In this document: positions 25,378 through 35,195 of the stretch, piece after piece
How the letters are laid out: every line of letters starts with the position of its first letter
Position numbering within the stretch: the stretch's first letter is position 1
Origin: Thermobrachium celere DSM 8682
GTDB taxonomy: Bacteria; Bacillota; Clostridia; Clostridiales; Caloramatoraceae
Reading direction: 5' to 3'
Length of the DNA: 64,000 nucleotides
NCBI RefSeq assembly: GCF_000430995.1
Contig: NZ_HF952018.1
Coordinates: forward strand, 421,938 to 485,937
Notes under the pieces: generated by a model
Told to the model about the DNA's origin: nothing
The model's input: only the letters and a program-made list of their open reading frames with translations
The model's database searches: none
Translations under genes and position numbers: made by a program

Positions 25378-26808
25378 GTGAATAGGGGAACAAAAAATGC
25401 AATTATATTTACTTTATCTCTATTTATCATTTTAGTCTTAACAACAGTTTTTGTCGTATTAAATAATACAAGTAAGGCGGCTGATAGAATATTTGAGGGC
25501 ATCTACATAAAGGATGAATATGTAGGTGGTATGACTAAAGATGAAGCAAAAAAATTTCTGGAGGAAAAGTTTGGTAATCTATCTAACAGAAAAATAGAAA
25601 TAGTTTATAACGACAAAAACTACATAATTGACTTTAAAAAGCTTAATGCACACTATGAAATTGATAAAGCAGTAGAAGAAGCATTCCAATATGGAAAAAC
25701 AGGAACTTTAATAGACAAAACAATAAAGAGAATGAGGTTGAAAAATAATCCTTATAAAATACCTTTAAACTTTGTAGCTGACACTTCAATAGTAGAAAAG
25801 GAAGTCAAGAAGATAGCAAAGGATATAAACATTGAACCTAAAGATGCAAAGATATCAAGAATAGGTGGCAAGTTTATAATAGCTAAAGAAGAATCAGGTT
25901 TAGCAGTTGATGAAGCCAAACTAATCCAGCTTATAAACGCTCAAGTTAAGCCTGAAGGAGAAATAGAAAAAATAAATGTTCCTGTAAATGTTGTAGAGGC
26001 AAAGATAAAGTCAGAAGCACTATCTAATATAACTACAAAGATATCATCCTTTACAACATCCTTTAAACCTTCTGATGTAAATAGAACAGGAAACATAAAA
26101 ATTGCCGCAAGCAGCATAACAGGAACAGTTGTTATGCCAGGTGAAATATTTTCAATGAATAAGACATTAGGACCAAGAACAGCAAGTAAGGGATACAAAG
26201 AGGCTCCTGTTATTATAAATGGAAGACTTGAACCAGGACTTGCAGGTGGTATATGTCAGGTGACAACTACAGTATATAATGCTGCTTTACTTGGAAACTT
26301 TGAAATAGTTAAAAGAAGGGCGCATGGGCTTGCAGTAGCCTATGTGGCACCTGGAAGAGATGCTACTATATCAGGAGACGTTATAGATTTTCAATTTAAA
26401 AACAACTACAACAATCCTATATTTATAGAGGCAGTTGTTGGAGCATCAACAATTACTGTGAATATATATGGTGCAAATGAAACACAAGGACAGTATGTTG
26501 AAATAGTATCAGAAGTTTATGAAAGAATAGAACCAAAGGTGGAATATATTAATGATCCAAATCTACCAGAAGGGCAAAAGGTGGTTGAAGTAAAACCTAT
26601 AGCGGGGATAAAGGCTAAAACATATAGAAAAGTATATCAAGATGGAAAACTGATTAAGACAGAAAAGCTAGGAGACGATTTCTATAAGCCACAAAATGGT
26701 AAGATAAGAGTGGGAACTAAAAAGGTAACACAAACAACTAAAGTACAAAATGATTCAACAAATGAACAGCCTCCAACTACTGAAGAGGTACAAGAAACTG
26801 CAAACTAA
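25378..26808 (+). CDS. VanW family protein with G5 domain
   Basis: 476 residues. One membrane segment near residues 10-30 anchors it outside. Residues ~40-210 are two peptidoglycan-binding-like (PG_binding_4/YoaR) repeats. The VanW core (~225-360) shows FSMNKTLGPRTASKGYKEAPVI and GGICQVTTTVYNAALL. The ~385-440 region (KVVEVKPIAGIKAKTYRKVYQDGKLIKTEK) is a G5-like domain, and the tail is Thr/Gln-rich. Probably a cell-wall protein with unknown activity. GTG start with GAAGGAGTGATAGC. Confidence 0.88.
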   Translation: MNRGTKNAIIFTLSLFIILVLTTVFVVLNNTSKAADRIFEGIYIKDEYVGGMTKDEAKKFLEEKFGNLSNRKIEIVYNDKNYIIDFKKLNAHYEIDKAVEEAFQYGKTGTLIDKTIKRMRLKNNPYKIPLNFVADTSIVEKEVKKIAKDINIEPKDAKISRIGGKFIIAKEESGLAVDEAKLIQLINAQVKPEGEIEKINVPVNVVEAKIKSEALSNITTKISSFTTSFKPSDVNRTGNIKIAASSITGTVVMPGEIFSMNKTLGPRTASKGYKEAPVIINGRLEPGLAGGICQVTTTVYNAALLGNFEIVKRRAHGLAVAYVAPGRDATISGDVIDFQFKNNYNNPIFIEAVVGASTITVNIYGANETQGQYVEIVSEVYERIEPKVEYINDPNLPEGQKVVEVKPIAGIKAKTYRKVYQDGKLIKTEKLGDDFYKPQNGKIRVGTKKVTQTTKVQNDSTNEQPPTTEEVQETAN

Positions 26809-26838
26809 GACCAAAGGCTTATGCCTTGGTCTTTTATT
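26807..26838 (+). terminator. Terminator after the VanW gene
   Basis: AAGACCAAAGGC/GCCTTGGTCTT stem with one bulged A and TTAT loop, then TTTATTT. Confidence 0.85.
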
Positions 26839-26895
26839 TAAATGTAAACAGTAAAAAATTTCAAATGATGTAAATAAAATTTAGGAGGAAGGGTT

Positions 26896-27843
26896 ATGGG
26901 CTATAGAGAAAAAATAAAGAAAATAATTGACAATATCAATGAGGTTATAGTGGGCAAAACAGAAGTTATAGAAAAGGTTATTATATGCTTGCTTGCAGGA
27001 GGTAACGCTTTAATTGAGGATGTGCCAGGTGTTGGTAAAACAATGCTTGTTAAAGCACTTGCTAAATCCATGGGATGTGATTTTAGCAGGATACAGTTTA
27101 CACCTGATCTTTTGCCTTCAGATATAACAGGTGTAAATATACTAAATCCTAAAACAGGAGAATTTCAATTTAAATTTGGACCAATAATGAGCAATATAGT
27201 TTTAGCAGATGAAATAAACAGAACATCTCCTAAGACACAATCAAGTTTACTTGAGGCTATGGAGGAAAAACAGATAACTGTAGATAATGTTACGTATAAG
27301 TTAGATGAACCATTTATTGTTCTTGCAACGCAAAATCCAATAGAATATGAAGGAACCTTCCCATTACCTGAAGCTCAGCTTGATAGATTTATGATGAGGA
27401 TAAGTATCGGGTATCCTAGTGAAGAAGAGGAAATAATGATGTTAAGGAGATTTAAAAATAAAAATCCTCTAGAAAGTATTAGAGAAGTTGTAACAAAGGA
27501 AGAAGTAGTTAAGATGCAGGAGGAGGTTAAGGAAGTTTTTGTAGATGAAAAGGTTGAAAAATATATTGTATCATTAATTGCTAAAACTAGAGAAAGAGAA
27601 GAAATATTAATTGGGGCAAGTCCTAGAGCAACTCTTCATCTTCTTAAGGCAAGTCAATCAAGGGCATATGTTTTAGGTAGGGACTTTGTTACTCCAGATG
27701 ATGTTAAGGATGTATTTGTTGAAGTTATATCCCACAGAATAGCGGTAAGGCCAGAGGTAAAAATAAAAGGACAAACAGAGACTAAACTATTAAGTGATAT
27801 ATTGGAAAAAACAGCTGTTTTAGGAGTAAAACTATATGTTTAA
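26896..27843 (+). CDS. MoxR-type AAA ATPase
   Basis: 315 residues. Walker A is DVPGVGKTML, Walker B is LADEINRTSPKTQ, and the sensor ATQNPIEYEGTFPLPEAQLDRF is typical of MoxR. MoxR ATPases are chaperones that act with vWA or DUF58 partners. TAGGAGGAAGGGTT precedes the ATG. The 3' end overlaps the DUF58 gene by eight bases, and a transglutaminase follows, the classic MoxR-DUF58-TGase triad. Confidence 0.94.
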   Translation: MGYREKIKKIIDNINEVIVGKTEVIEKVIICLLAGGNALIEDVPGVGKTMLVKALAKSMGCDFSRIQFTPDLLPSDITGVNILNPKTGEFQFKFGPIMSNIVLADEINRTSPKTQSSLLEAMEEKQITVDNVTYKLDEPFIVLATQNPIEYEGTFPLPEAQLDRFMMRISIGYPSEEEEIMMLRRFKNKNPLESIREVVTKEEVVKMQEEVKEVFVDEKVEKYIVSLIAKTREREEILIGASPRATLHLLKASQSRAYVLGRDFVTPDDVKDVFVEVISHRIAVRPEVKIKGQTETKLLSDILEKTAVLGVKLYV

Positions 27844-28966
27844 GATTAAAAAATCATCGTTTGTTTTACTTTTAGTTTCAATGCTTTTTGTCGCTTCTGT
27901 GGGAAGTGAGTTGTTTTATAAAATTTTTTATTTAATATTCTTTAGTATGCTTTTTTCTATTATTTGGTGTAAGGCATCATGTAGATTTTTATTTGCATAT
28001 CAAAATGTTGAAAAGGTTATATGTACTACTAAGGATGAGGTAAATATTAATACTGAGATTGTAAACAGTTCAGTACTCCCTATACCTTATGTTGAAGTTG
28101 ATAACATATTATCAGCAAAAGGAGATTTTAAAAGAGAATATTTCTCACTAATGCCATTAGAGAAAGTGTCATTAAACGATAAAATAAAATTTAACTACAG
28201 GGGAATATATAATTTAGGGCCTATTGAAGTTGTTCTTTGGGATGTGTTTGGGATAATCTGCTTTAAAAAGACTATAAAAATAGATAAAAGTATATTTGTT
28301 TATCCTAAATTACATCATATAGAAAAAATCACTTTACCAAATGTAAAGCCGCTTGGAATTCACAGGTCTAGAATATCAACAGATGAGGATTATACGAGTA
28401 TAAGAAATATTCGTAACTATATAGTTGGGGATAATCTAAAAAGAGTACATTGGAAACTAACAGCAAAACGTGGAGAAATACAGGTTAAAGAATATGATGC
28501 TTCAGCATCTAGTTCGGTGAATATCATATTAGATATGACAAATGTATATAAAAATTTAGATTTAGAGGAAACTGCAGCAGAGGTCTGTATATCAATTGTA
28601 GAGTATCTTTTAAGAAATAAAGTAGAAACAAATTTAATTATAGTATCTAAAAGATTACATTATGTTGATGGTAAAAATATAAATGACTTTTATAAGTTTA
28701 ACAATACAATAACAGGGGTTAAAGCTGAGGGGAGTATAGATTTAATTGATGCCGTAAAGGATAAATTAAGAATAAATAAGCAGAGCAGTGTTTTGATTAT
28801 TACTGGAGAATTATCAAAATATAAATATGAAAGGCTTATTGAAATAAAAAAGTATTTATCAAATTTATTTGTTATAAGCTGTAGTGAAACTCAAGAAGAG
28901 ATGGAAGGAGTACTATATATCAAAGATGCTAGTCAAATAAAAGGGGGGATATATTTTGAAAAATAG
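27836..28966 (+). CDS. DUF58 domain protein
   Basis: 376 residues. Two membrane segments at the N-terminus (~10-50) are followed by a soluble domain. The DUF58 signature is near residues 185-225: YTSIRNIRNYIVGDNLKRVHWKLTAKRGEIQVKEYDA. The C-terminal part looks like a degenerate vWA fold. It is expected to work with the overlapping upstream MoxR ATPase in assembly or control of an envelope complex. Confidence 0.9.
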   Translation: MFKIKKSSFVLLLVSMLFVASVGSELFYKIFYLIFFSMLFSIIWCKASCRFLFAYQNVEKVICTTKDEVNINTEIVNSSVLPIPYVEVDNILSAKGDFKREYFSLMPLEKVSLNDKIKFNYRGIYNLGPIEVVLWDVFGIICFKKTIKIDKSIFVYPKLHHIEKITLPNVKPLGIHRSRISTDEDYTSIRNIRNYIVGDNLKRVHWKLTAKRGEIQVKEYDASASSSVNIILDMTNVYKNLDLEETAAEVCISIVEYLLRNKVETNLIIVSKRLHYVDGKNINDFYKFNNTITGVKAEGSIDLIDAVKDKLRINKQSSVLIITGELSKYKYERLIEIKKYLSNLFVISCSETQEEMEGVLYIKDASQIKGGIYFEK

Positions 28967-31130
28967 GCCCCTACAATTTATATGGTATAATTTTATATTA
29001 ACAATGATATTTTTGATTATACTTTTTTCAATGCAGGATTTATATGGTATGACATTTATAAATAATGGTTTAGCAGTGCTTTATTCTTTTACAATATTAT
29101 GTTTATTTCTATCCGAATGGAATAAATATTTTTATTTGTTATTTTTATTTTTATGGTTCCACCCAGCTATTAGATGGAGATTTTTTGAGGCCTTAAGAGA
29201 CTTTGTTCCTTTAGTAATTAGTATGGTCATAAACCAAGGGTTGATAGAAGAATACAATAAAGCTTTTTTGAATATAGTTTTTATTTTATTTGTACCAACG
29301 TATTTAATCTTTTACTACAATATAAAAGTTAAAAAAAGAACTGTATTTTTGTTCATAATTGGTTTTATATTATTTTATACACAGTATTATTTTGGAAGTC
29401 TTAAAATAAATAGAGCTATACTGTATTTTACCTTTACATTAATTTTATATGGGTATAATAATTTTACCAAAAACGTTGAAAAGGCTAATATAAATTCAAA
29501 TCTTCAAAAGGGATATCTAATTAGATGGATTACATTGATAACTATTTTTGTTATGGGTACAAATCTTTTTATTAAATTGCTCCCCTTTAAAAATGAACCT
29601 TTAATAAAGGGTGGAGAAAATTTAAGCAATTATTTTAACTTTCAACCTAGATCCTTTTCTCTTTCAATGACAGGCTATCAAAGGGATGGAAGTAGGTTAG
29701 GTGGGCCAATAAAGGATGATTATTCAGTTGCAATGATTGTAACAACAAATGAGGATTTAGGAGAGATACATTTAAGGGGAAGCATAAAAACAGTATATAA
29801 TGGTTCAAAATGGGTTAAACTAGACAATCTTAAAGAGTACAAAATAACAAGTGAAGTAAATGATATAAGTGGGTTAAATAGAGCAAAAAAATTAAATATA
29901 AAATTAAGAAACATCTCATATGAAATTAAACCACAAAAAATAAATACAGAAACATTATTTTCATCTCTTTACTTAGATTATATTAAAATAGCATCTAATA
30001 AAGAAATATTTATGGATGAAGATGGGGAAATATATAGCAGTGAAAATTTGAATACAAATGATGTATATTATGTACAGAGCTTATATTATGATTATAATAA
30101 CCTTGAAGAATATATTAAAAAAGCTAGTAAAAACACTAGTCAAATGAATAAGGAAAAATATCTCCAAATACCTCCTAATGTTCCCGAAAGAGTTTTAAAT
30201 CTTTCAAAGGATTTAACAAAGCCTTATCAGGATAGAACTAATTTAGTAAAGGCTGCAGTAATTGAAAGATATTTAAAAAGCTCCTTTCCATATTCAAAAG
30301 ATGTTAGTATGCTTCCAAAGGATAGGGAATTTGTTGATTACTTTTTGTTTGAAGAAAAAAAAGGATACTGTAGCTATTTTGCAACAGCAATGGTAATACT
30401 GTGCAGAGCCTCAAATATACCAGCAAGATATGTAGAAGGATATGCTAAAAATATATATAAAGGAGTAAATAAAATAATTAATAAAGATGCACATGCTTGG
30501 GTAGAGGTATATACAGATGAATTAGGGTGGGTAACCTTTGATCCAACACCTGGACATATAAGTATATCAGACTATCTTCCTAATTACTTATTTAGTTTAG
30601 AAGAAAAAGATAAAGAGAATGAGGAGAAAAAGAAGGAAACTAAAACAGAAAAGGACAATATTGAAAAGAGACCAACACAAAGACCAACAGATATTAAGGA
30701 GGAGAAAAGAGTAATTGTTCCTAAGTATGTTTATTTGGCCTTTATAATTTTATTTATTTACTTATTATGTTATGGTGTATTTGTTGTTAAGGCTGATAAG
30801 GTTGCAAGAATAATGAATAAAATGATATATTATGGAAAGATTAATAGAGTAACTTATGACAGGAATATGACAATAAGGGAATATTTAGAAAAATTAGAGG
30901 GAGTTTTATCAGTTGATTTAAGTAAAGTAAAAGATATATTAGATTCTACTTTATATGGTAATAAACGTATATCTAATTATGAACTTAACATTTTAAATAG
31001 AAAACTAAAACTAATTAAACAAAAGACAAAGGAAAAAGCAAAAATAAAGTATTATTTTAAAAATATTCCATATATTGCATTAGAACCATTTTACTATTTA
31101 TTTGAATATTTAATAAAAAATGTAATATAA
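28956..31130 (+). CDS. Membrane transglutaminase-like protein (TgpA type)
   Basis: 724 residues. At least six membrane segments in residues 10-205, an outside domain at ~205-570, and a last membrane segment near 593-612. The transglutaminase core has the Cys in GYCSYFATAMVILCRASNIPARYVEGY, the His in DAHAWVEVYTDELGWVTFDPTPG, and the Asp in FDPTPG: the full triad. The TTG start follows GGGGGGATATATT and lies inside the end of DUF58. It is the third member of the MoxR-DUF58-TGase operon; its substrate is unknown. Confidence 0.92.
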   Translation: MKNRPLQFIWYNFILTMIFLIILFSMQDLYGMTFINNGLAVLYSFTILCLFLSEWNKYFYLLFLFLWFHPAIRWRFFEALRDFVPLVISMVINQGLIEEYNKAFLNIVFILFVPTYLIFYYNIKVKKRTVFLFIIGFILFYTQYYFGSLKINRAILYFTFTLILYGYNNFTKNVEKANINSNLQKGYLIRWITLITIFVMGTNLFIKLLPFKNEPLIKGGENLSNYFNFQPRSFSLSMTGYQRDGSRLGGPIKDDYSVAMIVTTNEDLGEIHLRGSIKTVYNGSKWVKLDNLKEYKITSEVNDISGLNRAKKLNIKLRNISYEIKPQKINTETLFSSLYLDYIKIASNKEIFMDEDGEIYSSENLNTNDVYYVQSLYYDYNNLEEYIKKASKNTSQMNKEKYLQIPPNVPERVLNLSKDLTKPYQDRTNLVKAAVIERYLKSSFPYSKDVSMLPKDREFVDYFLFEEKKGYCSYFATAMVILCRASNIPARYVEGYAKNIYKGVNKIINKDAHAWVEVYTDELGWVTFDPTPGHISISDYLPNYLFSLEEKDKENEEKKKETKTEKDNIEKRPTQRPTDIKEEKRVIVPKYVYLAFIILFIYLLCYGVFVVKADKVARIMNKMIYYGKINRVTYDRNMTIREYLEKLEGVLSVDLSKVKDILDSTLYGNKRISNYELNILNRKLKLIKQKTKEKAKIKYYFKNIPYIALEPFYYLFEYLIKNVI

Positions 31131-31140
31131 TAATAAAAAA

Positions 31141-31226
31141 GCGGGTGTGGCGAAATTGGTAGACGCACTGGATTCAGGTTCCAGCGTTTTTTGAACGTGC
31201 AGGTTCGAATCCTGTCACCCGCACCA
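31141..31226 (+). tRNA. tRNA-Leu (anticodon CAG)
   Basis: 86 bases including an encoded CCA. Acceptor GCGGGTG pairs with CACCCGC. The anticodon arm is CTGGA-TTCAGGT-TCCAG with CAG at the anticodon position. A long variable arm (CGTTTTTTGAACG) marks a class II tRNA, and the T arm CAGGTTCGAATCCTG is standard. Confidence 0.97.
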
Positions 31227-31232
31227 ATAGAG

Positions 31233-31274
31233 TTTAAAGGTGCCAAGGAGAATGTCCTTTGGCACTTAAATTTT
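31233..31274 (+). terminator. Terminator of tRNA-Leu
   Basis: GTGCCAAGGA/TCCTTTGGCAC with one bulge and outer TTTAA/TTAAA pairs, followed by TTTT, directly after the tRNA. Confidence 0.8.
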
Positions 31275-31356
31275 GTTAAGCCTTTGATAGAAAATACACA
31301 TATTAATAATTTTTTGATATAATAAAAGAACTAATAAAACTGCTTAGGAGGAAATT

Positions 31357-32013
31357 ATGAGGCTTAGAAAGAAACCATGGGCAAGACCAGAACTTGAAGC
31401 ATGTAGCTTTGTCGTAACAAATCCATATGATTATAAGGGAAAATGGAATGAATTTTTTAAGAATAATAATGATATTTACTTAGAATTAGGATGTGGAAGA
31501 GGAAAGTTTATAGCTGAAAATGCTATTAAGCATAGGGATAAAAACTATATTGGAATTGATATTAAAGATGAAGTCCTTGTTTATGCTAAAAGAAAGGTTG
31601 AAGAGGTTTTTAGAGAAAATAATAGAGAAGTAGACAATGTTGCATTGATACCTATGGAGATTGCCTTTATTGAAAATGTGTTTGATAAAGATGAGGTTTC
31701 AAGGATATTTTTAAATTTTTCAACTCCATGGCCTAAAAAAAGACATAATAAAAGAAGGCTTACATATGTCACTTTCTTAGAAAGATATAAAAGGTTTTTA
31801 AGAAAAGGTAGTGAGATATGGTTTAAAACAGACCATGAGGACTTTTTTAATGATTCTATTGAATATTTCAAAGAGGCAGGTTTTGATATTACATATATAA
31901 CCTATGATTTACACAATAGTGATTTTAAAGAAAACATAATGACAGAATATGAAACAAAGTTTTCATCTATGGGAATGAAAATAATGTTTTTAATTGCAAA
32001 ACTCGGGGTTTAG
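31357..32013 (+). CDS. trmB: tRNA (guanine-N7)-methyltransferase
   Basis: 218 residues. The SAM-binding motif [11 protein letters not shown] at ~residues 42-52 and the TrmB signatures [16 protein letters not shown] and EYETKF are present. It methylates G46 of tRNAs. TAGGAGGAAATT precedes the ATG. hprK begins 10 bases after its stop. Confidence 0.95.
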   Translation: MRLRKKPWARPELEACSFVVTNPYDYKGKWNEFFKNNNDIYLELGCGRGKFIAENAIKHRDKNYIGIDIKDEVLVYAKRKVEEVFRENNREVDNVALIPMEIAFIENVFDKDEVSRIFLNFSTPWPKKRHNKRRLTYVTFLERYKRFLRKGSEIWFKTDHEDFFNDSIEYFKEAGFDITYITYDLHNSDFKENIMTEYETKFSSMGMKIMFLIAKLGV

Positions 32014-32023
32014 GAGGAATATT

Positions 32024-32944
32024 ATGTCTATAAGCATAAAAAAATTTATAGAGGATTTAAATCTTGAAGTAGTTGTCGAAGGGGATGAAAACAGACATAT
32101 AAATTGCAATGATATAATAAGGCCTGGTTTACAGTTTGTAGGCTACTATGACTATTTTGTTAACACAAGAATTCAAATAGTAGGCAATGCAGAGTGGCAT
32201 TATCTTAATAATCTTGAGCCTAATGTTAGAAGGCAAAGATTAGAAAAGTATTTTGAATATGATATGCCGTGTATTGTTTTTTCTAGAAATTTAAATCCAC
32301 ATCTAGAGTTTATAGAACTTGCAAGACAAAAACAAATATGGGTTTTAAGAAGTACAAGGGATACAACAAGACTTATAAATAAACTTGTAAACTATTTAGA
32401 TAGAGCTTTAGCTAAAACAACTACACTTCATGGGGTATTGGTAGATGTTTATGGTATAGGGATACTAATAACGGGTGAAAGTGGAATAGGAAAGAGTGAA
32501 GCAGCACTAGAGCTTATAAAAAGAGGACATATGCTTGTAAGTGATGATGCTGTTGAAATCAAATTAGTTGACGGAATTTTATATGGAAAAAGTCCTTATA
32601 TAACATCTGGTATGCTTGAAGTAAGAGGGCTTGGTATAATAAATATACAGTCTCTTTATGGGTTAAGTTCAATATTAGAGGAGAAGACTGTTGATTTAGT
32701 TATACATTTGGAAAAGTGGAAGGATGAAGATGATTTTGACAGAATAGGTACTCCAGAATATACTAATATACTTAATATTCCTGTAAGAAGAATAAGAATA
32801 CCCGTTAAACCAGGTAGGAATTTAGCAGTTATAATAGAGGCTGCAGCGGCTAACTTTAGGTATGGAAGAATGATGATGGAGGCACCAGTTGACACTATAA
32901 ATAGAAGAATTGATGAAGTAATGAGGGGAGAAATAGAGAGATGA
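32024..32944 (+). CDS. hprK: HPr kinase/phosphorylase
   Basis: 306 residues from the ATG at 32024 (TAGGAGGAATATT upstream). Walker A GESGIGKS is at 151-158. The HprK/P signature LEVRGLGIINIQSLYG and the C-terminal GRNLAVIIEAAAANFR are complete. It phosphorylates HPr on serine to set carbon catabolite repression in Gram-positives. Its stop lies in a palindrome shared with the convergent BON gene. Confidence 0.96.
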   Translation: MSISIKKFIEDLNLEVVVEGDENRHINCNDIIRPGLQFVGYYDYFVNTRIQIVGNAEWHYLNNLEPNVRRQRLEKYFEYDMPCIVFSRNLNPHLEFIELARQKQIWVLRSTRDTTRLINKLVNYLDRALAKTTTLHGVLVDVYGIGILITGESGIGKSEAALELIKRGHMLVSDDAVEIKLVDGILYGKSPYITSGMLEVRGLGIINIQSLYGLSSILEEKTVDLVIHLEKWKDEDDFDRIGTPEYTNILNIPVRRIRIPVKPGRNLAVIIEAAAANFRYGRMMMEAPVDTINRRIDEVMRGEIER

Positions 32945-32977
32945 ATAAAGGGGCAAATAGCCCCTTTATTCATCTCT
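32937..32977. terminator. Palindromic terminator across two stop codons
   Basis: An 18-bp perfect stem (arms 32937-32954, 32960-32977; core AATAAAGGGGC/GCCCCTTTATT, loop AAATA). The hprK TGA is in the left arm and the TAA of the convergent BON gene is in the right arm. Confidence 0.9.
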
Positions 32978-33616
32978 TCTTGTTTTAAGTAGATTTCTAA
33001 CCTTTCTTACACCCTCAATTTCTTCTATTATTTCTATTGCCATTTCCATTTCATGTCTTCCATTTACAAACCCAGAAAGCCTTACATATCCATCATCAAC
33101 AGAAATGTTTATGTCATTATTGCTTATGCCATGGTTTCTAAGTTCTTCTACTATCTTGTTAGTAAGTGTGATATCGTCAATTTTTCCAGCATCCTTAACC
33201 TGCATATTAGAGACTACATCTTTTATACCAAATGCTTCCTTTGCAGTTTCCATAGCTGTTCTTTTTACCTTTGCATTATCAACAGTTCCCATAAGTATGG
33301 CAGTTCCACCTTCTACCTTTACTCCAACAGAGTTTAGTTCAGGGTTTTTTCTAAGTTTATTGATAACTTCAAACTCTGCCTCCTTATCTGTAAAGGTTCC
33401 ATCGGTTGAAATAGTAAGGGAGTTTTCAATCTTTTTAACTCCATCAACTCTTCTTACAAGTTCTTCAATTTTACTCTTTTCAGAAAGAGTGTCAACAATA
33501 CCCGATATAGTAACGTGCCCATCAACACATCTAACCTTTATATCGTATGAAAGCTCCTGCAGTTCATCTTCAAGAAGGTTTCTAATTCTTTCAACAATTT
33601 CACTATCATTATACAT
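32966..33616 (-). CDS. Triple BON-domain protein
   Basis: 216 residues forming three BON domains: ~1-68 (IRNLLEDELQ...DGHVTISGIVDTLSEKSKIEELVRRVDGVKKIENSL), ~75-145, and ~150-216 (DDGYVRLSGFVNGRHEMEMAIEIIEEIEGVRKVRNLL). BON domains bind membranes or phospholipids; here there is no signal peptide or membrane segment, so it is probably cytoplasmic or spore-associated. AAGGGGTGATAGT precedes the ATG. Divergent from gerA by about 107 bp, which leaves room for a shared control region. Confidence 0.9.
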   Translation of the reverse strand: MYNDSEIVERIRNLLEDELQELSYDIKVRCVDGHVTISGIVDTLSEKSKIEELVRRVDGVKKIENSLTISTDGTFTDKEAEFEVINKLRKNPELNSVGVKVEGGTAILMGTVDNAKVKRTAMETAKEAFGIKDVVSNMQVKDAGKIDDITLTNKIVEELRNHGISNNDINISVDDGYVRLSGFVNGRHEMEMAIEIIEEIEGVRKVRNLLKTRRDE

Positions 33617-33722
33617 ACTATCACCCCTTTATAATATTTTTCGCACTGAGAAAATTTTAATTCGTGTTTTATATGGTATTATTTTCAAACATAATGGAAA
33701 AATAAAAATAGAGGTGGTGTAC

Positions 33723-35195
33723 ATGATTGAACAAGTACTAGTTCAGGATTATAATAAAAATCTTCAGCTTATTTCCAATTTTGTGGCCCAAAACAGCAAT
33801 TTCATAAAGAAGGAGATATTGATAAATGGTAAAATAAATGCCTATGTTCTTTTTATAGATGGACTTGCTAATAAAAGCTATGTTGAAGAATCTATAATAA
33901 AACCTCTAATGTATAAGGTTGATGAAGACATCACTAAAGATGAGGACATATATGAAATAGCAAAAAAATATTTAGTTGTAAGTAGCTTTAGATTAAATAA
34001 CAATGCAAAGGACATAGGAGCAGAGATATTAAGTGGAAAGACTGCAGTTATAATAGATGGAATAAAAACTGCAATGATTATAGATTCATTAAATGACAAG
34101 TATAGGGATATTCAGGAATCAACCTCAGAAAAATCAATATTAGGTACAAGAGAAAGTTTTACAGAAAATATAAATTTAAACCTTACCATAATTCAGAGAA
34201 AAATAAAAAGCCCTTCACTTAAAATAGAAAGATTTGTAGTAGGCGAAAAGACTAGAACTGAGGCTGCACTAGTATATGTTGAAGATATAATCGATAAAGA
34301 ACTTTTAAATACTATAAAATCAAGAGTACTTACAGTAAAAGCTCCAGCAATGCATACTACTGGTGTGTTTGAACAGTTTATAGAAAGGCGTCCTTTTAAT
34401 TTATTTCCTCAAGCAAAGAATACAGAAAGGCCAGATAAGGTGGTTTTTGACCTGTTAGAAGGGAAGGCAGCAATATTTTTTGCAGAATCATCATCAGCAC
34501 TAGTTGTTCCAGCAACATTCATTGAATTTTTTCAAGGATTTGAGGACTACTCTGAAAGGCTAGTTATAGCAAATTTTTCAAGAATAACACGTTTTATTGC
34601 TGTAATTTCTGTTTTAATTTTAGGGCCAATATATTTAACTCTTCTTTTATATAATGCAGAACTTTTACCCTACCAACTCATGATGGTTATTATAAACTCT
34701 AGAAAGGGTATACCACTACCTCCTTTTTTAGAAATACTTGCAATGGAAATTGCAATTGAAATATTAAGAGAAGGTGGAGTAAGGCTTCCAAACCCAGTTG
34801 GAACAACCCTTGCAATTGTAGGTGGTATTGTTATTGGAGATGCAGCAACTAGAGCAAACTTGGTAAGCCATGCAACATTGTTTATAGTAGCAATAACAGT
34901 TGTTTCTACATTCTTAATTCCAAACTATCAAATGGCTCTTTGTATTAGATTTTTAAGGTTCCCAATGTTAATTTTAGCTCAGATGTTTGGTTTTTATGGT
35001 ATACTTATAGGATTTTATATTTTGCTTGTAGCACTTGTAAAACTAGACTCCTTTGGAATACCATATTTTTCACCTATGGCACCATCGAGGTTTAAGGACT
35101 TTGGAGATGTTTTTGTTAGAGATCAAATAAAAAAGGTATTTAATGAGCCTGTAAGCCTAAAACCTAGTTTGGCTAGGAGGAACAAAGATGAATAA
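33723..35195 (+). CDS. Spore germination protein, GerA (A subunit) family
   Basis: 490 residues from the ATG at 33723 (GAGGTGGTGTAC upstream). An N-terminal soluble part (~1-290) is followed by a membrane part with the family segments VEGEKTR-like VVGEKTRTEAALVYVEDI, FPQAKNTERPDKVVFDLLEGKAAI, NPVGTTLAIVGGIVIGDAA and LKDFGDVF-like RFKDFGDVFVRDQ. GerA subunits form the pentameric germinant-gated ion channel of the spore inner membrane. The next subunit overlaps by 8 bases. An in-frame stretch further upstream is only the antisense of the BON gene. Confidence 0.94.
   Translation: MIEQVLVQDYNKNLQLISNFVAQNSNFIKKEILINGKINAYVLFIDGLANKSYVEESIIKPLMYKVDEDITKDEDIYEIAKKYLVVSSFRLNNNAKDIGAEILSGKTAVIIDGIKTAMIIDSLNDKYRDIQESTSEKSILGTRESFTENINLNLTIIQRKIKSPSLKIERFVVGEKTRTEAALVYVEDIIDKELLNTIKSRVLTVKAPAMHTTGVFEQFIERRPFNLFPQAKNTERPDKVVFDLLEGKAAIFFAESSSALVVPATFIEFFQGFEDYSERLVIANFSRITRFIAVISVLILGPIYLTLLLYNAELLPYQLMMVIINSRKGIPLPPFLEILAMEIAIEILREGGVRLPNPVGTTLAIVGGIVIGDAATRANLVSHATLFIVAITVVSTFLIPNYQMALCIRFLRFPMLILAQMFGFYGILIGFYILLVALVKLDSFGIPYFSPMAPSRFKDFGDVFVRDQIKKVFNEPVSLKPSLARRNKDE

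Noticed and set aside
33105-33722. A long open frame in phase with gerA, extending it 206 codons upstream
   Set aside because: It is the antisense of the triple-BON gene and has no ribosome site; the ATG at 33723 has a strong site and matches the family start.
33617-33722. A SigG promoter for the ger operon
   Set aside because: CATAATG near 33690 resembles a -10, but no matching -35 was found at the right distance.
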